Assembly: GCA_023091735.1 (NCBI GenBank)
Contig: JALKBU010000139.1
Location: 1 to 64,000, forward strand
DNA from: Trichomonas tenax
Taxonomy: Eukaryota; Parabasalia; Trichomonadida; Trichomonadidae
DNA: 64,000 bases
Direction of reading: 5' to 3'
Position 1 is the stretch's first letter; every line of letters starts with the position of its first letter. A program made the position numbers and the translations under genes. Shown here piece after piece: positions 21,888-31,525 of this stretch. Below the pieces are notes generated by a model. The model worked only from the letters and a program-made list of their open reading frames with translations, was not told the origin of the DNA and did not search any database.

Positions 21888-22291
21888 TGAGACAGAATTT
21901 GACTTATTTTCATCTTTCTGCTTGCCTTTGTGACATATGATAATGCAGAAAACTCAGAGTGTCTTAGAAGACGCTCTGAATCAGAATTTGTCGTTTTCAA
22001 CCAATTACTAAACTTGTGCTCAGGCGGATGTTGTTTTATATCATCAATCGCTGTATGATATTCTGCATCATGAACTTCTTTTTTTAATGCTGTCATTGAA
22101 TACAATGATAGAAATGAATAAAGAGTGAATTAACAATATGACGCTAAGTGATTGATCTGCATCCACATTAACAGCATGTGGAATATTTATTTGCGATGAG
22201 TAGCTCTGAGATGAGATGATAATTGTATGCCACATGGAAGGCACCGTTCTTGTATCAAGCAAAATGATAAACAACATGGAGCATTCATAAT

Positions 22292-22675
22292 TCATTTTGC
22301 ATCACTTGAAATCAAAACTGTTGCAACATCATTGCCATTCTCGGCTGCAATCTGGAGTGGGGTACGTGCACAATTATCTTTTGCTTTAATGTGGACACCA
22401 CTTGAAATCAATGTTCTTGCAACATCATTACTGCCATATCTAGCACAATAATGGAGTGGAGTATGTCCATCAATATCTTTGGCTTCGATGTTGACACCTC
22501 TTGAAATCAATGAGATTTCCAATTGTTGAGTTTCGAAGAATGTAACAACTTCTTTTCGAAAATCCCACGTTTCAAGCGTTTTGCAACACGCAAACATATC
22601 AAAGAAGTTGATGTAGTCGAGATAGCGATCACGCAAAAGTTCAAACATTTTGACGTTAAACAAACCAGATATCAT
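22292..22675 (-). pseudogene. Truncated ankyrin-repeat gene
   Basis: The frame gives 127 residues from an ATG at 22675. The first 50 residues resemble the segment before the repeats in trichomonad ankyrin proteins. Two ankyrin repeats follow (HTPLHYCARYGSNDVARTL and RTPLQIAAENGNDVATVL) and then a stop. Full-length relatives carry several hundred residues upstream and more repeats, so both ends appear lost. An ATG in another frame just upstream (near 22707) runs into a stop after 15 codons, which suggests a frameshift. It could still be expressed as a small ankyrin protein. Confidence 0.6.
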
Positions 22676-22721
22676 TAATAATTATGACACTTTCTTCTGG
22701 CATAATTTTCACAAAAAAAAA

Positions 22722-22935
22722 TTAAGGGGCAACTAACATGAAAAGTGACGGTCAAGGATAGTAATTGTAAAAAATCATTATGAATGCAGAGCAGTTAAAA
22801 ATAATCCTTGACGGTAATAATATAGTAAAAATGATGTGGTAACTATTTATTAAGATTACAACTTTGTCGAGTGAACATAGTTGAAAAAATAATGCAATTT
22901 TTCAATCTAATTTTGAATAGTTAGTCGCCCCTTAA
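22722..22935. mobile_element. 214-bp MITE with 16-bp inverted ends and flanking TTAA
   Basis: The left end reads TTAAGGGGCAACTAAC (22722-22737). The right end reads GTTAGTCGCCCCTTAA (22920-22935), its reverse complement with one mismatch. If TTAA is the duplicated target, the element proper starts GGGGC. Inside is a second inverted pair, TCAAGGAT (22752-22759) and ATCCTTGA (22804-22811). There is no coding capacity. TTAA target use is typical of piggyBac-like transposons; a TA-target (mariner-like) reading is also possible. Confidence 0.7.
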
Positions 22936-23353
22936 ACACATATTAATGCAGAAATCTTATAATGTATTAATAAGCTCAATGATTAGTTATTGAATGAGAT
23001 AATAATGAGAAAAAAAAAGTATGTTTAGATCTTTTCACTAACTTTTTCAGTAATTTTAAGCAACTGATTTACAGTAAACTTGGAGAGGTCCTTGCTCTCT
23101 CTGCATTCACTTGGTGTTGCGAAAATAGTTTTATTTTAGCACTGATCACTTTTACTGATTGAAACAAACTTTCTAAGTATGTCTTTGAACCTCTGGGCCT
23201 TCGTTTTAGTAGTACAATGGTGTCCATGAGGTGTGCAACACTTGTCGATGTCCTTTATAACTTTGAATTAGGACTTTCAAATTTATGCCGGGAGTAAAAA
23301 TGTTAAAAAGGGGTATTAAAATAGGGTCATTGAAAATAAAATAGGGGTGAAAT
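22936..23353. other. Gene-free spacer
   Basis: A GC-richer patch (about 23040-23280) has no long reading frame and no recognised RNA. The 3' end is rich in G-runs (aaaaaggggt, atagggtc, ataggggtg) just before the initiator of the next gene. The runs may belong to its promoter, since similar aaaaagggg strings occur near 20265. Confidence 0.4.
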
Positions 23354-23359
23354 TCATTT
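23354..23359 (+). promoter_or_regulatory. Initiator TCATTT for the tail-anchored protein
   Basis: TCATTT lies 9 bases before the ATG at 23369, within the spacing usual for trichomonad initiators. Confidence 0.5.
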
Positions 23360-23368
23360 TTTAATAAA

Positions 23369-23629
23369 ATGAATGAAGGTGGTGAAAATAATCAATCAAC
23401 AGAAGGAAAAATTGAAACAACAGAAACTGCCAGTCAGGAGATAGCTAAAACAGATCAAGAAAATGCAGAATTAGTTGAACAAATTATGCAACTTGAAGGA
23501 GAAACGGAAATTCTTAGATCCAAAATAAACGTTGCCACAAAGAAACTCAGTGAATCCGTAAATACTTCATCATTTGTTGTATTTGTTATTATTTTATTAA
23601 TCACTTTTTATATTTTACTAAGAAAGTAA
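23369..23629 (+). CDS. Small tail-anchored coiled-coil protein
   Basis: The protein has 86 residues. Residues 1-30 are polar (Gly/Glu/Thr/Asn-rich). A coiled coil at about 25-68 follows, then one membrane segment (FVVFVIILLITFYILL) and RK at the extreme C-terminus. This is a classic tail-anchored layout, predicted to insert post-translationally into ER or mitosome/hydrogenosome-type membranes with the N-terminus in the cytosol. The coiled coil and anchor recall a SNARE, but it is shorter than the usual SNARE motif and no zero-layer residue can be assigned. A close upstream initiator supports it as a real gene. Confidence 0.65.
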   Translation: MNEGGENNQSTEGKIETTETASQEIAKTDQENAELVEQIMQLEGETEILRSKINVATKKLSESVNTSSFVVFVIILLITFYILLRK

Positions 23630-23866
23630 CTGATCCTTTCGACCTATGATTTTTATGTTGTTTTGTTCTGATATGCATTAAATATTAGTGATTATTCTAA
23701 AATCATATTTTATTCTTTATAAATTCTTCTACATATAGATTTGGTCATATAAATCAATTATTTGTACGACAATACAAGTGATAGAACAATTATTATTTAT
23801 TCAAAATCTAAAAATACAAAATTGAGGCAGAGTAATAATGTGATATTGGGTTTTTCGTTGTGTAAA

Positions 23867-24139
23867 TTAATCTTTCTTTGTTTCTCCTTTGATTGCACCT
23901 TGATGTAAGAATTCAGGAGTTTGCTTCATGTAAAAGACTGAATATTCGAATGATAAGAACAAACAAAGAGCTATAAGCGATAGAATTAGATAGTGAATGC
24001 TGTAATCAACATACATCGCAACAAAAGCGTAAATGAAAACCAAACAAATGGAAATACGTCCAACAGTGATCAACCACGGTGTTGCTCCTGGTTTCAATGC
24101 TTCCCTCAATTCATCCCAAAATGATCCAAACGTCGGCAT
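23867..24139 (-). CDS. Pkr1-like ER membrane protein (V-ATPase assembly factor family)
   Basis: The protein has 90 residues from the ATG at 24139; the frame extends to a TTG at 24175 but the ATG gives the usual N-terminus. It reads MPTFGSFWDELREALKPGAT, then two membrane segments at about 23-43 and 48-68, then a short polar tail ending KKD. Yeast Pkr1 has the same signature: a short amphipathic FF..LWESVF-like helix, an xPGT/ATP turn, two transmembrane helices joined by a YSIH-type loop (here VDYSIHYLIL), and a length of about 80-120. The family acts in the ER in assembly of the V-ATPase Vo sector. Identification rests on motif and topology. Confidence 0.65.
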   Translation of the reverse strand: MPTFGSFWDELREALKPGATPWLITVGRISICLVFIYAFVAMYVDYSIHYLILSLIALCLFLSFEYSVFYMKQTPEFLHQGAIKGETKKD

Positions 24140-24189
24140 TCGATCAAAATTTTTAAATTTGAACTGAACGAACAAAATTTTTGGAATCT

Positions 24190-24292
24190 GTCAATGTAAA
24201 TCTGGTTTTCGTCATGTAAATATTAGACATGTAAATGTGATATTTGTCAATGTAAATATATTTTTGTCTTGTAACTATTTGACAAGTAAAAT
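24190..24292 (-). promoter_or_regulatory. Array of six GTCATGTAAAT-like motifs
   Basis: Six related words start at 24190, 24211, 24226, 24246, 24266 and 24281: GTCAATGTAAAT, GTCATGTAAATA, GACATGTAAATG, GTCAATGTAAATA, GTCTTGTAACTA and GACAAGTAAAAT. The spacing alternates around 20 and 15 bases. The array lies 50-155 bases upstream of the Pkr1-like ATG. The regular spacing suggests a cluster of binding sites or a decayed minisatellite; function is inferred. Confidence 0.6.
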
Positions 24293-24571
24293 GTGCATTT
24301 GATATCGTACATTTATCAAATCAACTTTAACCCTCGAAAGGAAAATAATTAAAAGGTGATATTTTATCAAATCCATATGTTATTCATATAGTTTGTAAAT
24401 ATTATGTTTTTATCGAAAAATATCGAAATGAAAATGAATTTGTAATATTCACTTCATAAAAATAAACATATTTGGCAAAATTGATATTAGTAAATGCAGG
24501 TAAAAAGGATGAATTTAATACAAATAGATCTATTGGTTGTTTAATATCATAAATACAAATAAATATATAAG
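24293..24571. other. AT-rich spacer
   Basis: Between the motif array and the stop codon of the MON2-like gene no gene or repeat is recognised. Confidence 0.4.
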
Positions 24572-27500
24572 TTATTGTGTTCCGAGAACACCTTTGAGAT
24601 CGTTATTGATTCTCTTAAGGATTTCTTGAGCGAGTTTTGCGACATTCTTTCTGTTATCTTTGAGTAAAGCAACAAAACGAGGAACAAAGCTTGTGATATG
24701 CCATGAAGTAAATTCTTCGTTCTGACCGAATTTCTTTGGAACAACAGAGTGCTCATTGATGAATTTAAGAAATTCAACTGCATTTTCATCGTCTTTGAGA
24801 TATTGATTCATCAATTCGTTAATTGATTTCATTATTGGATCGAATAGTCTTTTTGTCATCTTAGCGTTGAATTCCTTGCTTGATGGATCACAGTATCTTT
24901 CCCAGATTGCAAGAAGAGACTTCATATCGTTCGAAACATTAACAAATTCGAGCTGTCTTTCACCAGATACATTAGGGAAAAGCTTCAACAAATAATTCAT
25001 TCTGTCGCGAAGATCACCAAACTGAGCATTAGCGAGAACAGAGAAGAATACTTCTGTTTCATCATATGTTAAGATTGGAGCACGTTTCACTAAATAATCA
25101 ACAAGTTTTCCACCATATGGTATAGAGAAAAAAACAGAAATGCGGCGAGTGAACAAAGATATCTCCATGTCATCGAGATCATCAGCAAGATTAACGAGTG
25201 CATCAATGATCGATTCTTTAACAGTTCTATACTTTGTTTCCTGCATTGCTTGTGTGAGCTCATCAACTAAAACGAGGAGAATATCACTTCCAATTGGAGG
25301 AAGTTGACTGATGCAGTCAAACATCTTATTTAAGCTTTGAGCAGTCGTTTTGACTGAATTCAACTGAATGCAAGCTTTCTTTATTGTTGCAAGCCATGGT
25401 TTGATATTATCGATTGTTAAATAATTTTTGTCGAGAAGCATATTCTTTGCGAAATTGCGACCGAATACTTGAACTCTTAATGATTTGTCATCAAAATTAT
25501 CGATGAAATACTCGATAATTCTCAAGAACACTTTTGTAAAGTCGGCTCTTAACTTCATGTTAACTTTATCACATGAAAACATTTCAGTGAATAATTGTAA
25601 TGATTCAATGATAAGCTGATCATCTTCGCATTCACGGCCAAACAGTTCTATCTTCTCACAAACAAGAGGCCAAAATTTTGGAATGAAATCTGGATGTTTC
25701 TCAAATCTTGACCAAAAAGCAATTGCTGAATGCCCAATATTAACAAATGCTTGAGAAACTGTTTGCTCTGGAAGCTCTTTGAAAGACGAAATGCTCTCAA
25801 GAGATTTCATTATGCACTCTGTAAGTAGATGATGGAAAACACTGTTTGGAAGACTCTCTTCATTCGATGAGATAAGACTGAAAACAATATTAACAGCAGC
25901 TGTTCCAACATCATGACGTTTGTCAGTAAGGAACTCGAAACTCGTTGAAAGAACATTATTCCACATGTCATATTTTGTTGATATCTTTGGCATGATTTCC
26001 CATAAATTTGCGAGTGCTGAGAGTGAAATATTGATCTCTTCGAATATTCGTACGAATGCAAAGTTTGTAGAAATTATTGAAGAAAGTTCGGTATCAGGAA
26101 CAGATTTCATCATGTTTTTGACTATGAAACTAAAGCCAGAGAAAGCTGCATTAATTGTTTCATGACTCGCTCCAGGAACAGGAGAAAAAGACTTGATTAA
26201 ATAAGGCCAAGCTTCATTATCAGGTTTTGGAGGTGACTGCAGTTTTGAACTTAATCCTTCAAGAATATGTGTTCTAAATGTTTCGTTTTCTTCTGTGAAT
26301 TGTGCATCAAGGAATTCACAGCATATCTTCGATCTCATCAGAGAAGAATCAGAATTGAATGCAACAATTATAAGATTATAAACGTGTTTTGTGAGTTCTG
26401 GATTCGAAGCAAATTTCAACACTTCGTTATTCCAGATATCATTGAATCTATCGATGTTTGATTTATAAACACTCATGAGAAGTTTGATATAGAACTCATT
26501 TTCGATTGTTAAATATTTAACTATTTCGATTATTTTATCTTTTGGTAAATCGTGTGTTGAAACTGTTTTGATGCCGACTTCTGGATAATGAGAGAATGAT
26601 TTAAAGACTGAATCATATGAATCTTCGATAATTGGAGAATTTGATTCAAAGAGTTTAATGAAGAGACTGTTGATTAATGTTCGCTTTGATATGAATATTT
26701 TGTCGTGAGTAAAAGATTCGTATGTTTCTTTTAATACTAAAATCAATGGAATTTCTGTAACAATTGTGCAATTTGCAACTATTTCTGATAAAATCTTTGT
26801 CATTTCCATTAATTCTTTTCTTCTTTCACACGCCCTTAATGCCATCATTATATTCAAACAAGCATCAATAATAGATTGTGTTGTTTCAATTGATGACGTT
26901 GTGAACCCAAGAAGGAGAACATACAGCAAATCATCATAATTATCAATAATAAACTCGTGAGGCATAAATGTTAATAAATAAGTGATTTCGACAGGAGCAA
27001 TGCATTCATAATTTGGTGGTAACTGAGTCATGTATTTTGCAGACTCTGGGATTCTATTTATAAAGATCTCAATTGGTTCAGTGAATTTTTGCTTCTTCGC
27101 AAGTTTGGCAATTTGTTCGATTAAAGCTGTGGAAAGTAAATATTTTGGATCGCAGCATTTGATGAATTTTGTTGAAAAGTCTGGTGATGATGTATAAACA
27201 GCTCTGAAGAATAACAATGCGTTCGTACTGTGTGTTTCAGAGCCTAATTCTGAAAGAAAATGAGAATAAATCGCTGTCACTGTTTGCGGTAATAATTCGA
27301 TAAAATAGATGATAAAAGTGAGATAAATCGTAATAAATCCCCTTGATGGCATAGGAAGTTGAATGCTGCTCTCTACAATATCAAGGAACTGTTTTTCTGT
27401 CTGTAAATACTTAGAATGACTCGAAATTATGATATTAAACAATGCGATAATTTTTGTCGGACTTAAGTCGCCAACGCGTATGTACTGTGTCGGCATGTTC

Positions 27501-28129
27501 GTAAGAATGTTTCGGAACTCAGAAAGAAGCGCAAATGCGATTTTATTTAATGGTTTATTAAATTCTTCTGACGAGAACACCGAAAGTGTTTTGATGACTT
27601 TTTTAGGAAGTTCTCCTTCGTTTTTCATTATTAATTCGAATAATGAAGAAATCATTTGTTGTAATGTTGCGAAAGCTGTTGTTTGAATGAGAGGAATTCG
27701 ATGATTAAGCATTTTTAATATGATTGAAAATGTCGAAAACAAAGCATTTGAATCTTTGTAAATATAAGGTAATAAATTTGCTGAAAATTGAATAAGTTTT
27801 AAGCCGATTAGTTGACTTGAGACTAGCGTATGAGCTTCCAAAATAAGCAATGCCTCATTAATGCCATTTAATCCGAAAAATCCGCTTGTTACTAAATCGC
27901 AAAGCAAAGCAATGAAAAGCTCTGATTGATTTTTGTAGTTTTTTGATTGCGTTATTGCATTTATTGCCTTAATCACTGGAGATTCGCTTTGTTTAATGGG
28001 AATAGAAAAATCTGGCGAATTTATTTGATTTAATGCGGCAATAACAAAAGGCCTGACATCAGATTTCGTTAAAATGCCGGAATATTTGCTCAATTCGTCG
28101 ACAAGTTTCTTCTTTAGCTCTTCAGACAT
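24572..28129 (-). CDS. MON2-like large HEAT-repeat protein
   Basis: The protein has 1185 residues, starting at the ATG at 28129. Residues about 70-165 resemble the N-terminal DCB region of MON2/BIG Sec7-type proteins: a helix pair around LIGLKLIQFSANLLP, then RIPLIQTTAFATLQQMISSLF, matching the family pattern of a basic/hydrophobic turn followed by TAxATLRQ...F. The remainder is HEAT-like helical repeats with no Sec7 catalytic domain, as expected for MON2. MON2 acts at the trans-Golgi/endosome with Dopey in retrograde traffic. The protein is shorter than the usual 1600 or so residues. A generic importin-like solenoid remains possible. It heads a run of solenoid genes reaching to 34.4 kb. Confidence 0.6.
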   Translation of the reverse strand: MSEELKKKLVDELSKYSGILTKSDVRPFVIAALNQINSPDFSIPIKQSESPVIKAINAITQSKNYKNQSELFIALLCDLVTSGFFGLNGINEALLILEAHTLVSSQLIGLKLIQFSANLLPYIYKDSNALFSTFSIILKMLNHRIPLIQTTAFATLQQMISSLFELIMKNEGELPKKVIKTLSVFSSEEFNKPLNKIAFALLSEFRNILTNMPTQYIRVGDLSPTKIIALFNIIISSHSKYLQTEKQFLDIVESSIQLPMPSRGFITIYLTFIIYFIELLPQTVTAIYSHFLSELGSETHSTNALLFFRAVYTSSPDFSTKFIKCCDPKYLLSTALIEQIAKLAKKQKFTEPIEIFINRIPESAKYMTQLPPNYECIAPVEITYLLTFMPHEFIIDNYDDLLYVLLLGFTTSSIETTQSIIDACLNIMMALRACERRKELMEMTKILSEIVANCTIVTEIPLILVLKETYESFTHDKIFISKRTLINSLFIKLFESNSPIIEDSYDSVFKSFSHYPEVGIKTVSTHDLPKDKIIEIVKYLTIENEFYIKLLMSVYKSNIDRFNDIWNNEVLKFASNPELTKHVYNLIIVAFNSDSSLMRSKICCEFLDAQFTEENETFRTHILEGLSSKLQSPPKPDNEAWPYLIKSFSPVPGASHETINAAFSGFSFIVKNMMKSVPDTELSSIISTNFAFVRIFEEINISLSALANLWEIMPKISTKYDMWNNVLSTSFEFLTDKRHDVGTAAVNIVFSLISSNEESLPNSVFHHLLTECIMKSLESISSFKELPEQTVSQAFVNIGHSAIAFWSRFEKHPDFIPKFWPLVCEKIELFGRECEDDQLIIESLQLFTEMFSCDKVNMKLRADFTKVFLRIIEYFIDNFDDKSLRVQVFGRNFAKNMLLDKNYLTIDNIKPWLATIKKACIQLNSVKTTAQSLNKMFDCISQLPPIGSDILLVLVDELTQAMQETKYRTVKESIIDALVNLADDLDDMEISLFTRRISVFFSIPYGGKLVDYLVKRAPILTYDETEVFFSVLANAQFGDLRDRMNYLLKLFPNVSGERQLEFVNVSNDMKSLLAIWERYCDPSSKEFNAKMTKRLFDPIMKSINELMNQYLKDDENAVEFLKFINEHSVVPKKFGQNEEFTSWHITSFVPRFVALLKDNRKNVAKLAQEILKRINNDLKGVLGTQ

Positions 28130-28660
28130 TTATGGCAAAAGTAATCGTACTTATGAATCGTTTTTATTTGATATTTGCATTCAGAAATGTCATATTCTAG
28201 GTAGATTTTAATGGAAAACATTCTTTTGAAATTTACGGTTATTTTTGCACTGAATCATGAGAATCATGCTAATCTCGAAACAAATATTTCTTTTACCGAA
28301 TAAAATCTCAAAAATAATATCAATTAATTCGCGAAATATCATGAATTTTTATTAAAATTATATTTTTTTCTCATAAAAGCTTTAGAATTAGGACAAAAAA
28401 ATAATGGAAAATTGCATATTATTTAAGTTCTATTATAATCACACATTATTTTTGAACAAATTGATTATTTAAACAACAAAATAATAGCATATAAATGAAA
28501 AAATAGCTCACAAATCATGATTCTTGCTGATTGGTGAAATATTTTCAATTAACATAGAAAAATATTATATACCGAAATTTTATCAAGTTTTAAAACATGT
28601 TTTATTGAAAATCCACTATGCTAAAGATGATGGATAATTCGGCAACAACAAAATATTGTT
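28130..28660. other. Divergent intergenic region, AT-rich
   Basis: About 530 bases lie between two divergent start codons. There are no reading frames or strong repeats. The right end carries the TCATTT initiator of the next gene. Confidence 0.5.
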
Positions 28661-28666
28661 TCATTT
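28661..28666 (+). promoter_or_regulatory. Initiator TCATTT
   Basis: TCATTT starts 12 bases before the ATG at 28673, a standard trichomonad initiator position. Confidence 0.5.
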
Positions 28667-28672
28667 CCTTTT

Positions 28673-29977
28673 ATGTCTTTTGATTTATCTCGCCTGCGAA
28701 AACATAACAAATTTCATGAATTAATTCACAATTCAAATGAAGAATTCGATATTCAGAGTGCGATAGATGATGTTTTATCCAATGATATTGAAGATTTATC
28801 AATACTTTATCAACGTTTAGAAATTGATCACGAATTGAACTTTGAAACAGATATTTTATCGGATATTTTAGACCACACAGTTCAAAAAATTACAAATTCA
28901 CCTCATTCATTAATTAAATTTCTTGATGCTTTATATATTATCTCTTCAATCAATAATTTTAACATAGAACCACAAAAATGCTCTGAGATTATCGTTTTAC
29001 TACTTAATTTAGCATCTGAAAGCGATTATATAATAATATTGCTAAAATTTGGTATAATCTTTAATTTATGCTTACATCACCATGAACTTATAGGAATATG
29101 TCTAGAAAATAACATAGTTACACAAATGAACACATTATTAGCTTTTAATATTGATGAAAATTCAGAGATCTATAAGGAAAAAACATATTTTTTGAATATT
29201 CTAACGACATTTATAAAGCAGTTCATGAGCTTGATATTATGTTTAGATCTCGAAGAAAATACACTTCATCAAATCTGGGATTTTTCATTTTCTTTATTAA
29301 AGCATAAATCGGAAGAGTCATTGGTTGTATCATGCGGATTTTCCATTCTCTGCAAATTGCTTCAAAGAAATTACAAAGTACCAATTACAGATGAAGAAAT
29401 CAAAGTTATAATTGATAACTCCAACGAATCAGCTAAAATTATTGAAAGTGTTTATCAGTTCATCACGTTTTATCAAGATACATCGTTAATAAACGTTTTA
29501 TTCGAAAATGGATTAATGTCAAATATAATTTCGATTTTACAGCAAAAACATGCGGAAGCATCAATAATTCTAAAGTTTCTTCTTGATATTGAATATATTC
29601 CTAATCAAGAAGATCCAATTTTCAACGCTTCAGTAGATTTATTGAATTCTCAACTAACGAATGTTAAAGTTTCAGCAATAGAATATCTTGCGATGATTCT
29701 TCAAAAAATACCTAATGGAGTTGTCAGATCGAGCTTTTCAAAGCCACCATTCCTTTTATTGAACTCTCTTATTGATGAAAGCGATCTTAAAGCAACGCTA
29801 GCAAGTTTAACAGTTATAGAAATATTCCTCAAAATTATGATAGAAGAAGGAATTTCAATCCCTTCAAATGTTGCAACAAACAAAATACTTGATGCAATAG
29901 ATAATGTTTATGGTTTAGATGAAGTGATTGATGCTAAATCAGATGCAATTTCTCAAATATTAGCTCCCGAAAATTAA
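28673..29977 (+). CDS. Armadillo/HEAT-like solenoid protein
   Basis: The protein has 434 residues, entirely helical, with Leu/Ile-rich helix triplets and short polar turns. The C-terminal unit (NKILDAIDNVYGLDEVIDAK) is like the last armadillo unit of importin-alpha-type proteins. There is no clear importin-beta-binding arginine-rich N-terminus, although MSFDLSRLRKHNKFHEL is basic. A transport-receptor or scaffold role is inferred only from fold. The gene converges on the similar gene at 30020 with 42 bases between stops, and the two may be diverged relatives. Codons are strongly AT-ending. Confidence 0.65.
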   Translation: MSFDLSRLRKHNKFHELIHNSNEEFDIQSAIDDVLSNDIEDLSILYQRLEIDHELNFETDILSDILDHTVQKITNSPHSLIKFLDALYIISSINNFNIEPQKCSEIIVLLLNLASESDYIIILLKFGIIFNLCLHHHELIGICLENNIVTQMNTLLAFNIDENSEIYKEKTYFLNILTTFIKQFMSLILCLDLEENTLHQIWDFSFSLLKHKSEESLVVSCGFSILCKLLQRNYKVPITDEEIKVIIDNSNESAKIIESVYQFITFYQDTSLINVLFENGLMSNIISILQQKHAEASIILKFLLDIEYIPNQEDPIFNASVDLLNSQLTNVKVSAIEYLAMILQKIPNGVVRSSFSKPPFLLLNSLIDESDLKATLASLTVIEIFLKIMIEEGISIPSNVATNKILDAIDNVYGLDEVIDAKSDAISQILAPEN

Positions 29978-30019
29978 ATCTTGTTTGAAATAAAATAAAC
30001 TCTATCTTTATACAAAAAA

Positions 30020-31525
30020 TCATTCTTCTTGTTTGGAGAATCCCATTTTTGAACACAGCGCTGCAATGGAATCCAAAACTTCATCAGAATCATCCATGTT
30101 ATCTTCGCATTCCTGAATATAATTCAATCCATCTTCGATTGTAAATGAATTAATGAAATCATCTTTTGCTCCAATTCTTATAGAATACTCGTAAAGATTG
30201 TTAAGAACTCTGATTGTTCTTAACACAATCTTTTCATTATCAATTGTTAATAGAACTAAAAGCGACAGAATTGTTCTATCGCTCATATTTGCTTCAATAA
30301 CTTTATTAACACCAGACTCCAAAACACCTAAATAAGCTCTTCCAGCGAGTTTCTTGATACTATAATCTCCGACATAAGGGGTTTCTCCAACCTTTTCTTT
30401 TCTTGCGATTGCTTCAATGACAATCGCCGGAAAGTCAGGATTCATCGCTATCGACTCTCTAATCAGCGGCGAAGCTCTCTCACATATCAAAGCGAGCGCT
30501 TTTCTTACTATTATTTCATTAGATTTATCATTTGTTGATTTGATGTAATTTAACAATGCATTGATATTCAACATCGAACATGGATATCCTTTCTCGATAA
30601 GCGAGATGACTAAAAACGAAGCCTTTTGGCAGCTTGGTTCGTACTTTGTGATATAGGCTTTCTCAATGAATCTAATTATGTTCATATCGTCAACATCATC
30701 GATAGAGATTTGCCCGCGATCCAAAAGTTGTCTTAAACATAGCAAACAATATGAAAATGGTAAAGTTTCACAGCGATCAAGAACGTAAAATATCAAGCGA
30801 ATAAGGACTCCTGTGTCTCCTCCTTCTACTACTTTCGATAAATGAGTCATAAACAAAGCAACCGCTTCGATAATCAATCTGTGATCTCTTTTGATTTTTT
30901 GAAATTCCTCGCATTCTTCTGGAAAATTAAATGCTTGTGTTTCCATGCTTTCGAGTATCTGCATGAACAAAGCCGGATTCATAAAGTCATAGAATTCACT
31001 TAGAAGCTCGAATTTATGATCTACAAGAAAATATAAAATATAAATTGCAGGAATCACTGTAACATCGACAACTTCATTAATTTTCGATAAGCATGCTGGG
31101 GCTATGTGATTTTCTAGTAATGCATCGATAGATTTTGGAATACGCGATATTAAGCACCAAATCGTATTTAAACATATCTTTGAATTTAAAATTGAACCTG
31201 ATTCAGCAGCTACATCAATCAGCAACTGAAGAAATTCGGGAATTGCTTGTAAATTTTCAATTTTTATATTTTTCTTTTTAATTTGAATGATAACCTGGCG
31301 TAAATTCTGGTTCAATACGAAACTTTTCCTTTTATCTCCTATATTCTCTGATATTCTTTTTAATTCATTGAATGTTGAAATTATCAAATTTTGAATATCT
31401 CGTTCTGTTGGATTTTCTATAGGGACAACCTCTTCTCCATCATCAGGATCCACTATTTCCGTCCTTACTTCGATATTATTTGCATTTTTTGACAATTTTG
31501 TATTATATTCATCTTTATAATCCAT
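30020..31525 (-). CDS. Armadillo-repeat protein, importin-alpha-like fold
   Basis: The protein has 501 residues from the ATG at 31525; the frame extends to a TTG at 31567 inside the promoter. After an acidic N-terminal segment (VDPDDGEEVVP) the protein is a run of armadillo-like helical units, e.g. ICLNTIWCLISRIP and VIPAIYILYFLVDH, ending in an acidic helix. The unit ICLNTIWCLI resembles the ALTNIA..W-type signature of importin-alpha repeats, but the conserved Asn/Trp ladder is weak. Nuclear import or a scaffold role is therefore only a suggestion. It is divergent from the gene at 31644 across a 118-base promoter holding three TTTACATGACAAA-type sites. Confidence 0.65.
   Translation of the reverse strand: MDYKDEYNTKLSKNANNIEVRTEIVDPDDGEEVVPIENPTERDIQNLIISTFNELKRISENIGDKRKSFVLNQNLRQVIIQIKKKNIKIENLQAIPEFLQLLIDVAAESGSILNSKICLNTIWCLISRIPKSIDALLENHIAPACLSKINEVVDVTVIPAIYILYFLVDHKFELLSEFYDFMNPALFMQILESMETQAFNFPEECEEFQKIKRDHRLIIEAVALFMTHLSKVVEGGDTGVLIRLIFYVLDRCETLPFSYCLLCLRQLLDRGQISIDDVDDMNIIRFIEKAYITKYEPSCQKASFLVISLIEKGYPCSMLNINALLNYIKSTNDKSNEIIVRKALALICERASPLIRESIAMNPDFPAIVIEAIARKEKVGETPYVGDYSIKKLAGRAYLGVLESGVNKVIEANMSDRTILSLLVLLTIDNEKIVLRTIRVLNNLYEYSIRIGAKDDFINSFTIEDGLNYIQECEDNMDDSDEVLDSIAALCSKMGFSKQEE

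Larger units (their letters stand above)
20129..22291. other. Two-kilobase repeat-containing region without a supported gene
   Basis: The region holds a pair of related sequence blocks at about 20248-20295 and 21858-21887 (described separately). Two short minus-strand frames (20524-20751 and 21785-22096) have no recognisable motif. Much of it is low-complexity AT sequence with TATATA runs near 21560-21620. It looks like decayed mobile DNA. Confidence 0.4.
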
